Assembly (NCBI GenBank): GCA_021648025.1
Contig: JAKITO010000014.1
Coordinates: 1-64,000, forward strand
Length of the DNA stretch: 64,000 bases
Origin: Paracoccaceae bacterium
Lineage (GTDB): Bacteria; Pseudomonadota; Alphaproteobacteria; Rhodobacterales; Rhodobacteraceae
Direction of reading: 5' to 3'
The notes below the pieces were generated by a model. The model saw nothing but the letters and a program-made list of their open reading frames with translations, was not told the origin of the DNA and ran no database searches. Positions 52,541 through 62,021 of the stretch are shown one piece after another. The translations under genes were made by a program, and so were the position numbers. How positions within the stretch are numbered: the stretch's first letter is position 1; each line of letters begins with the position of its first letter.

Positions 52541-53767
52541 TTAGCGGGGCGGCGCGCCACCCGAAAATGCGTTTGGTGCGCAATAGTCACATGCAGCTTC
52601 TTGCATTTCAAGATGTAGCCCCTGACCTTCGTACGGATTGGCGCGCGCCAGGGCCTCATCAACGTCAATGCCCAGACCGGGGGCGGTTGGCGGGGTGACA
52701 AAGCCGTTTTCAACTTTGATCGACGATTTGATCAGGGCTGAATGGAACGGGGTTTCGATGGTTTCAAGCATCAGGATATTGGGGATTGATGCCGCCAGAT
52801 GTACATTGGCGGCCCATTCCACCGGGCCGGCATAAAGATGTGGCGCTATTTGCACGTTATAGGCTTCGGCCATTGCGGCCACTTTCTTCATCTCCCAGAT
52901 ACCGCCCGCACGCCCCAAAGCCGGTTGCAGGATGGTGGCCGCCCCGGCCCGCAATACCGGGGCAAATTCGGCCTTGGTTGTCAGGCGCTCTCCGGTGGCG
53001 ATGGGGATGCGTACCGCGCGGGCGACTTTGGCCATGGCTTCGACATTATCAGGCGGCACCGGTTCTTCGAACCACAGAGGTGCAAATTCTTCCAGGGCCT
53101 GGCCCAATCGGATTGCCCCTGCGGTGCTGAACTGCCCATGGGTGCCGAACAACAGGTCAGCGCGATTTCCCACCGCTGCGCGGATGGCCGCGCAAATGGC
53201 CACCGACGTGGTGATGTCGCTCATCGCAGGCATGTGACCGCCGCGCATGGTGTAAGGGCCTGAGGGGTCAAATTTCACCGCTGTGAACCCGCGCGCGACC
53301 AGGTCGGTGGCGGCCTCGGCGTGGTCTTTGGGCGATGTCCAGAACGTTGCCATGTCATGATGTGGCAGAGGGTAAAGATAGGAATAGGCGCGAATGCGAT
53401 CATTCATCAACCCACCCATCAGCGCATAGACCGGGCGGTCCCGGTCTTTGCCAAGGATATCCCAACAGGCGATTTCCAACCCCGAAAATGCCCCCATGAC
53501 CGTCAGGTCGGGACGTTGGGTAAAGCCGGAAGAATAGGCGCGGCGAAACATCAGTTCGATGTTTTCGGGGTTTTCGTCCGCCATGTGGCGGTCAAACACA
53601 TCGCGAATCACATGCTGCATGGCGTCTGGCCCGACGGATGAGGCATAACATTCACCCCAGCCTACAATGCCGGTATCTGTGGTCAGCTTGACCAATAACC
53701 AGTACCGCCCGCCCCAGCCGGGGGGCGGAGGGGCGGTGACGATGATATCGAGATCAGTTAGCCTCAA
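52541..53767 (-). CDS. Enolase-superfamily dehydratase (MR/MLE, DgoD-like)
   Basis: 408 residues (TTG start at 53767). The capping domain begins LTDLDIIVTAPPPPGWGG; the barrel has the catalytic Lys in FTAVKFDPSGPY, metal ligands in LFGTHGQFS, WFEEPVPPDN and ATGERLTT, and QIAPHLYAGP with the second base His. Closest to acid-sugar dehydratases such as galactonate dehydratase; substrate is a guess. It sits downstream of an alcohol dehydrogenase and overlaps a DUF971 fragment by 14 bp. Confidence 0.9.
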   Translation of the reverse strand: MRLTDLDIIVTAPPPPGWGGRYWLLVKLTTDTGIVGWGECYASSVGPDAMQHVIRDVFDRHMADENPENIELMFRRAYSSGFTQRPDLTVMGAFSGLEIACWDILGKDRDRPVYALMGGLMNDRIRAYSYLYPLPHHDMATFWTSPKDHAEAATDLVARGFTAVKFDPSGPYTMRGGHMPAMSDITTSVAICAAIRAAVGNRADLLFGTHGQFSTAGAIRLGQALEEFAPLWFEEPVPPDNVEAMAKVARAVRIPIATGERLTTKAEFAPVLRAGAATILQPALGRAGGIWEMKKVAAMAEAYNVQIAPHLYAGPVEWAANVHLAASIPNILMLETIETPFHSALIKSSIKVENGFVTPPTAPGLGIDVDEALARANPYEGQGLHLEMQEAACDYCAPNAFSGGAPPR

Positions 53768-53900
53768 GTCGGGCCCTCAACATGCGCATGCAGTGGTTGC
53801 CGCCCAGCCAAATGGCGTGAAACCGCAGATCAGGTTGTCCCGGCTGATGCAGATACAACAAAGCCCCCGCGTCCAGAATGGATACAGAGATATTGGTCAT
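53754..53900 (-). pseudogene. DUF971-like N-terminal fragment
   Basis: 48 codons from the ATG at 53900, with AAAGGAA upstream. The sequence (LRFHAIWLGGNHCMRM) resembles the DUF971/GBBH-like N-terminal zinc domain of gamma-butyrobetaine-type dioxygenases, where RFHAIWLRDN is usual; the rest of that enzyme is missing. It overlaps the dehydratase start by 14 bp, so it may now act as a short upstream ORF coupling translation. Too short to be catalytic. Alternatively a genuine small protein. Confidence 0.55.
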
Positions 53901-53924
53901 GACGCGGTTTCCTTTATCAACGCG

Positions 53925-55010
53925 TTAAAAGACAATCACATTGCGTTTGGCGCTACCACTTTTGGTATCGGCAATCGCTTCGTTGATCTGATCCAGCCGC
54001 CAACGCCCGGAAATCAGCTCGTCCAGTTTCAAACGGCCCTGTTGATAAAGGTCGATCAACCAGGGAATATCCCGCTGGATTACCGAATCGCCCATTTTGG
54101 TGCCGATCATTCCCTGACTCAGAGCCCCAAGGATCATCGGCTCGTACTGAGCCTGATCGCCGGCATGTGGCAGCCCGACTATGATTACCTTGCCGCCCGG
54201 CGCCAGGTAGCGAGGTGCCTGGCTATAGGCAGGGATTGTACCAACGGTGACCAGAACCGCATCCGCGCCACGCCCTCCCAGGGCTTTGTACGCGGCTTTC
54301 CATGGGGCCTTGTCGGTGGCCAGAACGCCATGCGTCGCGCCAAAGCTCTTGGCGATTTCCAGTTTTTCTTCGGTCATGTCCACGGCCACGATACGACGCG
54401 CGCCAGCAATGCGCGCGCCCTGAATGGCGTTCAGCCCGACACCGCCGGCACCGATCACGACCACATCCTGACCAGCCCGCAGCCCGGCCGTGTTGACCAC
54501 AGCACCAACACCGGTAATCACGCCGCACGACAAAAGACAGGCCACGTCTTTTGAGATACTGTCCGGGATCTTCACGATCTGACTTTGGTCAACCACCACC
54601 TTTTCGGCGAATGCACCACAGGCCAGTGATTGCTCCAACGGTCCGCCATCAGCAGTACGAATTGGGCCCTTTAATCCGTCAATCGGAATATCACAGATCG
54701 TAGGCTTGCCTTGGGCGCAATTGGGGCAGGTGCCACAGGCACGGATAAGGGTGACGACAACGCTGTCGCCTTCGGCAAAACCGTTTACGCCTGCCCCGAC
54801 TGCGGAAATCACGCCAGCGGCCTCGTGGCCGTAAACCGCCGGCAGATTGCCGCCCCAGCCTCCTTCACCGTAGTGAATATCCGAATGACAGATCGCAACA
54901 GCCTTAAGCGTTACCTCGACCTGACCCATATCGGGGGAGGCAAGCTGAATGTCCTCAATCACCAGGGGTGCCCCGAATTCATGGCACACGGCGGCTTTGA
55001 TGATTTGCAT
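53925..55010 (-). CDS. Zn-dependent alcohol dehydrogenase
   Basis: 361 residues from the ATG at 55010 with AGGAGA upstream. Medium-chain dehydrogenase: catalytic zinc Cys in AICHSDIHYGEG and GHEAAG; structural zinc four-Cys loop in CGTCPNCAQGKPTIC; NAD motif VVIGAGGVGLNAI with Asp in AVDMTEE (NAD preferred). Resembles the class III-like alcohol dehydrogenases. Substrate unknown; probably oxidises the alcohol handled with the dehydratase downstream. Confidence 0.93.
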   Translation of the reverse strand: MQIIKAAVCHEFGAPLVIEDIQLASPDMGQVEVTLKAVAICHSDIHYGEGGWGGNLPAVYGHEAAGVISAVGAGVNGFAEGDSVVVTLIRACGTCPNCAQGKPTICDIPIDGLKGPIRTADGGPLEQSLACGAFAEKVVVDQSQIVKIPDSISKDVACLLSCGVITGVGAVVNTAGLRAGQDVVVIGAGGVGLNAIQGARIAGARRIVAVDMTEEKLEIAKSFGATHGVLATDKAPWKAAYKALGGRGADAVLVTVGTIPAYSQAPRYLAPGGKVIIVGLPHAGDQAQYEPMILGALSQGMIGTKMGDSVIQRDIPWLIDLYQQGRLKLDELISGRWRLDQINEAIADTKSGSAKRNVIVF

Positions 55011-55094
55011 TGAAAGATCTCCTGTCAACTTGGGTTCAAGGTGATCGAGGAAGTTTTGGATGGCAAGGCAATTTGCGTCAAACTCATGTCGCGA

Positions 55095-56300
55095 TCAAAC
55101 ATTCTTATCCTTTGGATAGCAGCGATTGAACACCACCAGCCCAACTATGATCAGCACCATTGAAACGATGAACGGTGCCCCCGGCAAGTAGTATGACGTG
55201 CCTTCCCGGCTAAAGACGGCAAACACCGAGGCCATCATCAGCGGCGAGACGATCATCGACAAGGCGTGCACCGAAGCCAAAACCCCCTGCAACTCGCCTT
55301 GCGCATTGTCGTCCACCATTCTTGACATGATCCCCTGCAAGGCTGGCGACACCACCGCCCCCAGTGCCGAAATCGGCGTCATTATCAAAGCCACGGTCCC
55401 GCTTGAGATAACCGCCAGGACGCCAAAAGCACCCAAATCGACAAGATGGCCCCAGATCACGGTCCGCCGCTCTCCGAACCAGCGCAATGCAAAGCGAATC
55501 GCCACCCCCTGAACCAGTGCCATTGAGATGCCGAATATGGCCAGCGACACACCGATAAGTTGCGGCGTCCAGCCAAATCTTTCCTGGGTGAAATAAGACC
55601 AGATCGCCGGATAAACATAAAGCGCGACTGAATAGAGGAAATAGACCAGCATCAAAGGCTTGATACCCGGCAGCCGGGCAATTGCACGGAACGATGCAAA
55701 CGGGTTGGCGCGGCCCCAGGTGAATGGGCGGCGGGTTTTATCCGTTACAGTTTCGCCCATGACAAACCATCCAAGCGTGAAATTCAGCGCGGCAAGGATG
55801 GCGGCGCCGTAAAACGGCGCGCGGGTGCCATATTCGCCCAACAACCCGCCCACCAGTGGCCCCAGCACAAAGCCAATGCCAAACCCCGCACCCAAAAGGC
55901 CAAAGTTGGCCGCCTTGTCGGCGGGTTTTGAAATGTCGGCCATATAGGCATTGGCCGTGGCATGGGTGGCCGCGGTAATACCACCAACTATCCGTCCCAC
56001 CATTAGCAACCAGATTGACCCGGCCAGCGCCATCACCAGATAATCCAACGCCATGACAAACAGCGACACAAGGATCACCGGGCGCCGCCCAAAGCTGTCT
56101 GACAGATTGCCAATTATCGGCCCGAACAGGAACTGCATCACCGCAAAAACCGTGGCCAGAAGACCGCCCCACAAGGCGGCATCAGACAAGGTGCCGCCTT
56201 TTACCTCTTTTATCAGGTCAGGCATGATTGGCATAATCAAACCGATGCCCATGGCATCAAGCATCACTGTGAACAGCAGAAACAATACCGGCAGGCGCAT
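55095..56300 (-). CDS. MFS transporter, TetA-like
   Basis: 401 residues from the ATG at 56300 with about twelve hydrophobic helices. It begins RLPVLFLLFTVMLDAMGIGLIMP and carries MFS motif A GNLSDSFGRRPVIL, in the arrangement of the Tet(A)/drug:H+ antiporter-1 group. It begins 2 bp after pcaB, so it is co-transcribed with protocatechuate-branch genes; export of an aromatic compound or drug is possible, and tetracycline resistance should not be assumed. Confidence 0.9.
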   Translation of the reverse strand: MRLPVLFLLFTVMLDAMGIGLIMPIMPDLIKEVKGGTLSDAALWGGLLATVFAVMQFLFGPIIGNLSDSFGRRPVILVSLFVMALDYLVMALAGSIWLLMVGRIVGGITAATHATANAYMADISKPADKAANFGLLGAGFGIGFVLGPLVGGLLGEYGTRAPFYGAAILAALNFTLGWFVMGETVTDKTRRPFTWGRANPFASFRAIARLPGIKPLMLVYFLYSVALYVYPAIWSYFTQERFGWTPQLIGVSLAIFGISMALVQGVAIRFALRWFGERRTVIWGHLVDLGAFGVLAVISSGTVALIMTPISALGAVVSPALQGIMSRMVDDNAQGELQGVLASVHALSMIVSPLMMASVFAVFSREGTSYYLPGAPFIVSMVLIIVGLVVFNRCYPKDKNV

Positions 56301-56301
56301 T

Positions 56302-57642
56302 TTATTCCCGGTCACTTTCCAAGGCGGCAGCCTGGGCTGCAAATCCGCGCGCAGCCTTTGGTGCGTCACCCATCCGGTGCCTGACGTCAAACAACTCTGG
56401 GTCAACCCCGGGCCAATCCCGCCTTACCAGATCGCGCAAACGCATGTTGCTTTCCTGCGCCTCCCGGCACAGCTCTTTGACCACTGCCTGTGCCTCTGGT
56501 CGGCGCATTTGCGCCGCAAGCGCGAATGACAACGCCTCTGCGTGGATCATGTCCAACCCGGTCTCAAGCGCAGTTGCCATCCGATCGGGAACAGGTGATA
56601 TCACGCCGCATGCCTCGCGACCAATCTTTGCAGATGATGCCGCGCCCAACACAATTTGCGGCAAACACATCCATTCGCCAAACCATGCCGCCCCGTCCCG
56701 TTGAAACTGATGCACCGAACTGCCTTGTAACGCGCTGTTCAGGCCCACCGATTGGCGCGCCAGCGCCACCAGCGCCGAAGGCGCCACCGGATTTTGCTTT
56801 TGCGGCATCGTCGAAGACGCCCCCCGGTTGGCAAATGTCACTTCGCCCACACCGTTGGCGGTCAGTGCAATCAAATCCTCGCCCAGCTTGCCAAAGGCAA
56901 GCGTTGCCCTTGTCAGCCAATCCGCCAGCCGCAGGATTGCTGTGCGATCGTTGTGCCAACTGCGCCCCGGATCGCCAAGGCCAAGCGCGCGGGCCAGTGC
57001 TGCACGGGTAAGCGCTGCGTCCGGTCCCAAAGCGGCAGAGGTGCCGGAGGCTCCGGAAAGGGACACCAACAGGCAGTTATTGCGCAATCCGCCCAACTCA
57101 TTCAGCAGACCCGCCAAAGGCGCGCCCCATTCGGCCACCACACCGCCAAAGCTGGTCGGCGTGGCGTCCTGACCATAGGTGCGGGCGACCATCGGCAGGT
57201 CCGCATGGGTTTGCGCAAGTGTACCAAGGTCGGCAATTGCCGCGCGCATATCCGCCTCGATCAACACCAACGACTGGCGCAATCGCAGCATCAACCCGGT
57301 GTCGATAATATCCTGAGACGTCGCCCCCCAATGCACATATTGCGCATGCTCGGGCGCCTGCATTTCATTGCGAAATGCCGCCACCAGTGCCGGAACAGCC
57401 ACGCCATTCACACCGGTGGCCTGCGCCAACGCCCCCGGTTCGATCTGAACTTCAAGGCTGGCACGGTGAATGGCATTGCCGCTGTTTGCAGGAATAACAC
57501 CTTGTTCGCCCTGCGCCTTGGCCAATGCCCCCTCGACCAGCAACATGGCGCGAATGGCGGCGCTGTCAGTGAACAGGCGGCCCACCTCTCCGGTGGGAAA
57601 CAGGGCCGCATAAAGCGGGCTGTCAAATACTGATCCAGCCAT
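56302..57642 (-). CDS. pcaB: 3-carboxy-cis,cis-muconate cycloisomerase
   Basis: 446 residues of the fumarase/aspartase superfamily. Signature ASSTMPQKQNPVAPSALVAL; also HWGATSQDIIDTGLMLRL and LSGASGTSAALG. It closes 3-carboxy-muconate to 4-carboxymuconolactone in the protocatechuate branch of the beta-ketoadipate pathway. Flanked by pcaD (9-bp gap) and an MFS gene (1-bp gap). pcaH, pcaG and pcaC are not in this window. Confidence 0.92.
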   Translation of the reverse strand: MAGSVFDSPLYAALFPTGEVGRLFTDSAAIRAMLLVEGALAKAQGEQGVIPANSGNAIHRASLEVQIEPGALAQATGVNGVAVPALVAAFRNEMQAPEHAQYVHWGATSQDIIDTGLMLRLRQSLVLIEADMRAAIADLGTLAQTHADLPMVARTYGQDATPTSFGGVVAEWGAPLAGLLNELGGLRNNCLLVSLSGASGTSAALGPDAALTRAALARALGLGDPGRSWHNDRTAILRLADWLTRATLAFGKLGEDLIALTANGVGEVTFANRGASSTMPQKQNPVAPSALVALARQSVGLNSALQGSSVHQFQRDGAAWFGEWMCLPQIVLGAASSAKIGREACGVISPVPDRMATALETGLDMIHAEALSFALAAQMRRPEAQAVVKELCREAQESNMRLRDLVRRDWPGVDPELFDVRHRMGDAPKAARGFAAQAAALESDRE

Positions 57643-57651
57643 CAGACCTGC

Positions 57652-58440
57652 CTAAACATGGCCGGTTTCACGCAGAAAACCGTTCAGAATGGCGGCAAAA
57701 GCCTCGGGTTGTTCGACACAGGGCAGATGCCCGGCACCGCGCACCAATTCAAACTTTGATCCGGGCACCAGACCAGACGTCTCGCGCACCAGATCAGGCG
57801 GGGTTGATCCATCCTCACTGCCGGCAATGCCCAGAACCGGCAGGCGTAACTGACTGGTGGTGTTGACCAAATCGGTACCGGAAATGGCAGCACAGCACCC
57901 CGCATAACCCGCATTCGGCTGTCGGACCAACATGTTGCGCCAGATCGCCAGTTCTGGTGTTGCGCAAAAAGCGCTGGAAAACCACCGCTCCATCACCCCG
58001 TCGGCCAGTGCCCCGATCCCGTCGGCGTTAACCGCGGCGATGCGGGTATCCCACATATCCGGTGTGCCGATCTTGGCCCCGGTATTGGACAAAACCATCG
58101 CCCGGATCAGGTCCAGCCGCCGCGCCGCCAGCCCCTGGGCAATCATGCCGCCAATCGACAATCCGACAAACAGGCAGTCCTTGACCTCCAACAGATCCAG
58201 CAAGCCTTCAACGTCATCCACCAGATCGCTCATTGAATAGGGTGCCGGCGGCAAAGACGACAACCCATGCCCCCGCTTGTCATAGCGGATGATCCTAAGC
58301 CCCTTGGGCAATAACGGCAGGATCGCATCCCAAAGCCGCATATCAGTGCCCAGTGAGTTGGAGAACACCACAGGCGCCCCATCCGGGTCGCCGTCGATAC
58401 GATAGTGCAACTGGACCTTGCCCAGATCAGCCATAAGCAT
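57652..58440 (-). CDS. pcaD: 3-oxoadipate enol-lactonase
   Basis: 262 residues from the ATG at 58440, with GGAAGGG upstream. Alpha/beta hydrolase: oxyanion region FSNSLGTDMRLWD, nucleophile Ser in FVGLSIGGMIAQGLA, catalytic Asp near GSEDGSTPPDL and His in GAGHLPCVEQPEAF. It hydrolyses 3-oxoadipate enol-lactone to 3-oxoadipate. First gene of the pcaD-pcaB-MFS operon. Confidence 0.93.
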   Translation of the reverse strand: MLMADLGKVQLHYRIDGDPDGAPVVFSNSLGTDMRLWDAILPLLPKGLRIIRYDKRGHGLSSLPPAPYSMSDLVDDVEGLLDLLEVKDCLFVGLSIGGMIAQGLAARRLDLIRAMVLSNTGAKIGTPDMWDTRIAAVNADGIGALADGVMERWFSSAFCATPELAIWRNMLVRQPNAGYAGCCAAISGTDLVNTTSQLRLPVLGIAGSEDGSTPPDLVRETSGLVPGSKFELVRGAGHLPCVEQPEAFAAILNGFLRETGHV

Positions 58441-58520
58441 GTGAAGCCCTTCCAAACCGTTCAGTTCAGAATAGACACTTGTTGCCCATGGGGTAAAGGC
58501 GGACCTTGAGGCATTTCACC

Positions 58521-59717
58521 TTATCGGCGGCGCATTTGCATATGCGCCATGATCTGCCCATGATCCGACGCCAGCTTGTTATACGGCGCTTCCGGGTGGC
58601 TACCATCGGTCAGATGGTCGTTGAACACGCTGAAATACTCCATTTCACCAAATGCCTTGCTGTATTCAGGGTCAAAATGGCGCGACATGTAAATCTGGTC
58701 GATGCTTTCATAAACCCCGCCAAACGCCGAGGTGAACACTATGTCACGCAGGGATTTACGTACAAACATCTTTTCGGCTGACCGCAGGCGGACGGAATCC
58801 ACCGCTTCGGTGATCTGCTCATTTTCTTCCCGTGAATAGCGGTCATTGCCCGCCTTGGCATTATGGCGCAGCATCCAGGAATAGTTCTTGAACGGCACTT
58901 CGCCGGAAATGATCTCTGAACTCACCGCGTGTTCGCCATCGTTGAAATCACCCAGCACCATCACCGGGCGTCCCATGCCCAATTGTTCCAGAATGGCCCG
59001 GCGCAGCACCACCGCTTCGGCCATCCGGCGCAGGGCGGCCCGCAAGGGTCCGACGGCGCGGGCGGCCGGGTCGTAATTGACAAGGTCCGCCTCGGGCGCA
59101 AATTCCGCGCCCTCGGGGCGGATGAATTCACCCAGTTTCGACTTGAGATGACAGTTGAACACCGAAATCACCTGATCGCCCACCGGAATACGTGCCATGA
59201 TAATTGGGCGGGACAGGCGTTTAAGGGTGAAATGCCCGGCGTCCCCATCGCCCCCCAAAGCGGTCATGGGGATAACCAGGGGTTCGGGCAACTCCTGTAT
59301 GATGATGGGTGGCTCGGCAAAGCCAAGCCGGGACAGAAGCGCAAGGCCGGGTCGGCGGTGGCCCGGCTTGCCATCGTTAAGATTGGGCGCAAAGGCCAAG
59401 GCCGCTTCCGCATACGGGGTAAAAGCCAGCTTGCGGAAAATCGCCTTTTTGCGATAGCGTTTCGAACGGTCGGGGATGGCAGCATCGTTCAGGGCAATGC
59501 CCTGACGGTCGGTATCCTCGATCACATCACGCAGGGATTCCTCATCGAAAATCTCTTGAAACCCGACGATGTCGGCGTCCATGCTGTGCAACTGATCCGC
59601 CAGCCAATCGCGTTTCCAGGCGTATTCCTCGGGGGTGTATTTCATGAATTGATAATATTCGCGGTCAGCACCAATCAGGTTTTTGACGTTAAAGGATGCG
59701 ATGGTAAATCTGGTCAT
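58521..59717 (-). CDS. Endonuclease/exonuclease/phosphatase family protein
   Basis: 398 residues from the ATG at 59717. EEP fold: FTIASFNVKNLIG, DIVGFQEIFDEESLRDVI with the metal Glu, FNCHLKSKLGE, VMVLGDFNDGEHAVSS, and the C-terminal SDHGQIMAHM His. No secretion signal is visible. The substrate could be DNA, a nucleotide or a phospholipid. Third gene after the dehalogenase and the serine/threonine dehydratase (23-bp gap). Confidence 0.9.
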   Translation of the reverse strand: MTRFTIASFNVKNLIGADREYYQFMKYTPEEYAWKRDWLADQLHSMDADIVGFQEIFDEESLRDVIEDTDRQGIALNDAAIPDRSKRYRKKAIFRKLAFTPYAEAALAFAPNLNDGKPGHRRPGLALLSRLGFAEPPIIIQELPEPLVIPMTALGGDGDAGHFTLKRLSRPIIMARIPVGDQVISVFNCHLKSKLGEFIRPEGAEFAPEADLVNYDPAARAVGPLRAALRRMAEAVVLRRAILEQLGMGRPVMVLGDFNDGEHAVSSEIISGEVPFKNYSWMLRHNAKAGNDRYSREENEQITEAVDSVRLRSAEKMFVRKSLRDIVFTSAFGGVYESIDQIYMSRHFDPEYSKAFGEMEYFSVFNDHLTDGSHPEAPYNKLASDHGQIMAHMQMRRR

Positions 59718-59740
59718 TTTTCGAACCTTTTCAAAGGGTT

Positions 59741-60712
59741 TCACAGGATATCAAGGGCACGGGCAAAGATGTCAGGTTCAACATTGCCACCTGTAGCCAC
59801 AACAATCACCGTGTCTGCGTCGATCTGGGCGCCATGATAAAGTGCCGCCGCCAGTGATATCGCCCCACCCGGTTCGCAGACAATTTTCAATCTCAGAAAT
59901 GCCTGCGCCATGGCGCGCAGCGCGTCCGCCTCGGGCACGACAAGCCCGGAACCGCACAGGCGTTGCAGGATCGGAAAGGTTATTTCACCCGGGGATTGCG
60001 TCAGGATCGCATCGCAGATCGAACCCGAGGCGGCCGTGTTGCTTTCAATTTTCCCCGAGATCAGCGACCGGGCGACATCATCAAACCCAACCGGCTCACA
60101 GGTGCGCACCAACAGGCCCGGCGCGTGGCCTGCCAATGCCAGTGCCACGCCCGCGGTCAACCCACCGCCGCCGCAATTGACCAGAACTTCGGCCTGGGTG
60201 ATGCCCAACTCGGCGGCCTGGGCGGCAATCTCCAACCCAACTGTGCCTTGCCCGGCGATGACCAGTGGTTCGTCAAAGGGCTTGATCAGGGTCAGATTTC
60301 GTTGCCTGGACAGCTCCGCACCGATCAGCTCCCGGTCCTCGGTCGCACGATCATACAGCACCACTTCGGCCCCCAATGCGCGGGTATTGTCGATCTTCAA
60401 CTGCGGCGCATCCGATGGCATCACAATCACCGACGGCGCGCCATGTTCGGTCGCCGCACGGGCCACGCCTTGGGCGTGGTTGCCGCTGGAATAGGCGATA
60501 ACCCCGCGTTTTCGGGTGGCATCGTCCATCGCCGACAGGGCTGACCAACCGCCCCGCGCCTTGAAACTGCCGGTATGTTGCAGGCATTCCGGCTTTATCA
60601 GAATGCGCCGCCCGGCAACCGCGTCCAGAAACGGTGAACTAAGCAAAGGGGTGCGCCGGATGTGGCCATTCAGTCGCCTGGCGGCGTCTTCGATCATATC
60701 AAGGGTAGTCAT
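59741..60712 (-). CDS. Threonine/serine dehydratase, PLP-dependent
   Basis: 323 residues, fold-type II. Cofactor Lys in HTGSFKARGGWSAL; asparagine loop AYSSGNHAQGVARAA; phosphate-binding NCGGGGLTAGVALAL; and late PGGAISLAAALYHG. There is no C-terminal ACT domain, so it is the catabolic/racemase-like form rather than biosynthetic IlvA. EutB-like hydroxyectoine dehydratases are close relatives, but no ectoine genes are visible. Start overlaps the dehalogenase gene by 4 bp. Confidence 0.88.
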   Translation of the reverse strand: MTTLDMIEDAARRLNGHIRRTPLLSSPFLDAVAGRRILIKPECLQHTGSFKARGGWSALSAMDDATRKRGVIAYSSGNHAQGVARAATEHGAPSVIVMPSDAPQLKIDNTRALGAEVVLYDRATEDRELIGAELSRQRNLTLIKPFDEPLVIAGQGTVGLEIAAQAAELGITQAEVLVNCGGGGLTAGVALALAGHAPGLLVRTCEPVGFDDVARSLISGKIESNTAASGSICDAILTQSPGEITFPILQRLCGSGLVVPEADALRAMAQAFLRLKIVCEPGGAISLAAALYHGAQIDADTVIVVATGGNVEPDIFARALDIL

Positions 60713-61398
60713 TTCAGGCCCGCCAGTTCAGGGATATTCGTCAGATCGGATACCATATGCACCGGCACCCATGGCAGCCGGTCTGTCGGTTCGCCCGAAC
60801 GGTTGGCCCAGACGGTCTCAAAGCCATAACCGGTGGCCGCCGCCGCATCCCAGCCGTTGGACGACACGAACAGGACCTCGTCACGCGCACAGCCAAACCG
60901 CGCGCCCACCATGTCATACACGCGGTGGTGCGGTTTGAAGACGCCAATGCTTTGCACCGACAACGTATCGTCCAGAACCGCGCCAATCCCGGCCGATTTA
61001 ACAGCCCCCGCAAGCATATCAGGCGATCCGTTGGACAGGATTGCGGTTTGCATTCCACCTGCCTTAAGCGCGCTCAACATCTCAAATACTTCCGGATAGG
61101 CCTGCAATTGCCAGTAAAGATCCAACAGACGCCCCCGCAGGGCCGGGTCGCCATCCAAACCGGTCGCCTCCAACGCCCAGTCAAGACCGTTTTGCGTGAC
61201 CTCCCAGAAATCCGTATGCGCGTCCGTCAAGGCCCGCAGCCAGGTATATTGCAACTGTTTCAGCCGCCATTGATTGGCGACATCCGCCCAGCGATCTTTC
61301 AACGCCGGAAACTCGGGTTCCCGGGCGGCCTGACGCGCCGCGGCGGCGACATCGAACAAGGTGCCATAGGCGTCGAATATGCAGGTGGTGATGGTCAT
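60709..61398 (-). CDS. Haloacid dehalogenase type II
   Basis: 229 residues from the ATG at 61398 (TTCIFDAYGTLFDV). HAD motif I has the nucleophile Asp in FDAYGTLFD, motif II LSNGSPDML, motif III Lys in IGVFKPHHRVYD, and motif IV VSSNGWDAAAATGYGF, matching (S)-2-haloacid dehalogenases, including the SSNGWD loop that holds Ser, Asn and Asp. The real substrate may not be halogenated. Head of a three-gene unit with the dehydratase and EEP genes. Confidence 0.9.
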   Translation of the reverse strand: MTITTCIFDAYGTLFDVAAAARQAAREPEFPALKDRWADVANQWRLKQLQYTWLRALTDAHTDFWEVTQNGLDWALEATGLDGDPALRGRLLDLYWQLQAYPEVFEMLSALKAGGMQTAILSNGSPDMLAGAVKSAGIGAVLDDTLSVQSIGVFKPHHRVYDMVGARFGCARDEVLFVSSNGWDAAAATGYGFETVWANRSGEPTDRLPWVPVHMVSDLTNIPELAGLK

Positions 61399-61520
61399 GT
61401 CAGGCGCTTTCGATACAGTTTCCCGGGCGTAACCTCGCACAGGTGGACAGGATGGGAAAGATGCGCGACATAAAGGAAATATTGGGCCATGACCGCCCGT
61501 CAGGAAATTTGAGGTGACTG

Positions 61521-61955
61521 ATGAGTAAAGTAAAATCCGGCGATACCGTGCGGATCCATTATACCGGCACATTGCTGGATGGGACACAATTCGACAGCTC
61601 GCTTGAACGTGATCCACTGGAATTCACGGTCGGGTCCGGCCATGTTATTTCCGGCTTGGATGTGGCATTGCCCGGAATGATCACAGGCGAGAAAAAGACC
61701 GTCAAAGCACCTTGTCAGGAGGCTTATGGGCCGATTAACCCGGCCTTATGTCAGGCAGTTCCCCGCGATACAATCCCACCCGAGGTTGAGTTGCAACTGG
61801 GCATGCAATTGCAGATGCAAACCGAACAAGGCCAGGGTGTTCTGGTAAAAGTGGTAAGTTTTGATGAACAGGAAGTGACACTGGATGCCAATCACGCGCT
61901 GGCCGGGCTGGACCTGACGTTCAAGATTGAATTGGTGTCGTTTGATCCGATCTAA
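61521..61955 (+). CDS. FKBP-type peptidyl-prolyl isomerase (SlyD-like)
   Basis: 144 residues, with GAGGTGA upstream of the ATG. The FKBP core DTVRIHYTGTLLDGTQFDSS and GSGHVISGLDVALPGM is interrupted by an inserted flap domain (residues ~70-125) as in SlyD. The metal-binding His/Cys tail of E. coli SlyD is missing. A cytoplasmic folding catalyst. Single gene, divergent from the dehalogenase. Confidence 0.93.
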   Translation: MSKVKSGDTVRIHYTGTLLDGTQFDSSLERDPLEFTVGSGHVISGLDVALPGMITGEKKTVKAPCQEAYGPINPALCQAVPRDTIPPEVELQLGMQLQMQTEQGQGVLVKVVSFDEQEVTLDANHALAGLDLTFKIELVSFDPI

Positions 61956-62021
61956 AGCCAAACCAATCCCTGCCGCACCTTGCCACCTGAATGCTTGACG
62001 CTGATCAAACGTGGGTACGCT

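Noticed and set aside
55095-56300. Tetracycline resistance gene
   Set aside because: TetA-like MFS proteins are common general exporters; its place in a pca operon and lack of TetR-type control give no support for resistance.
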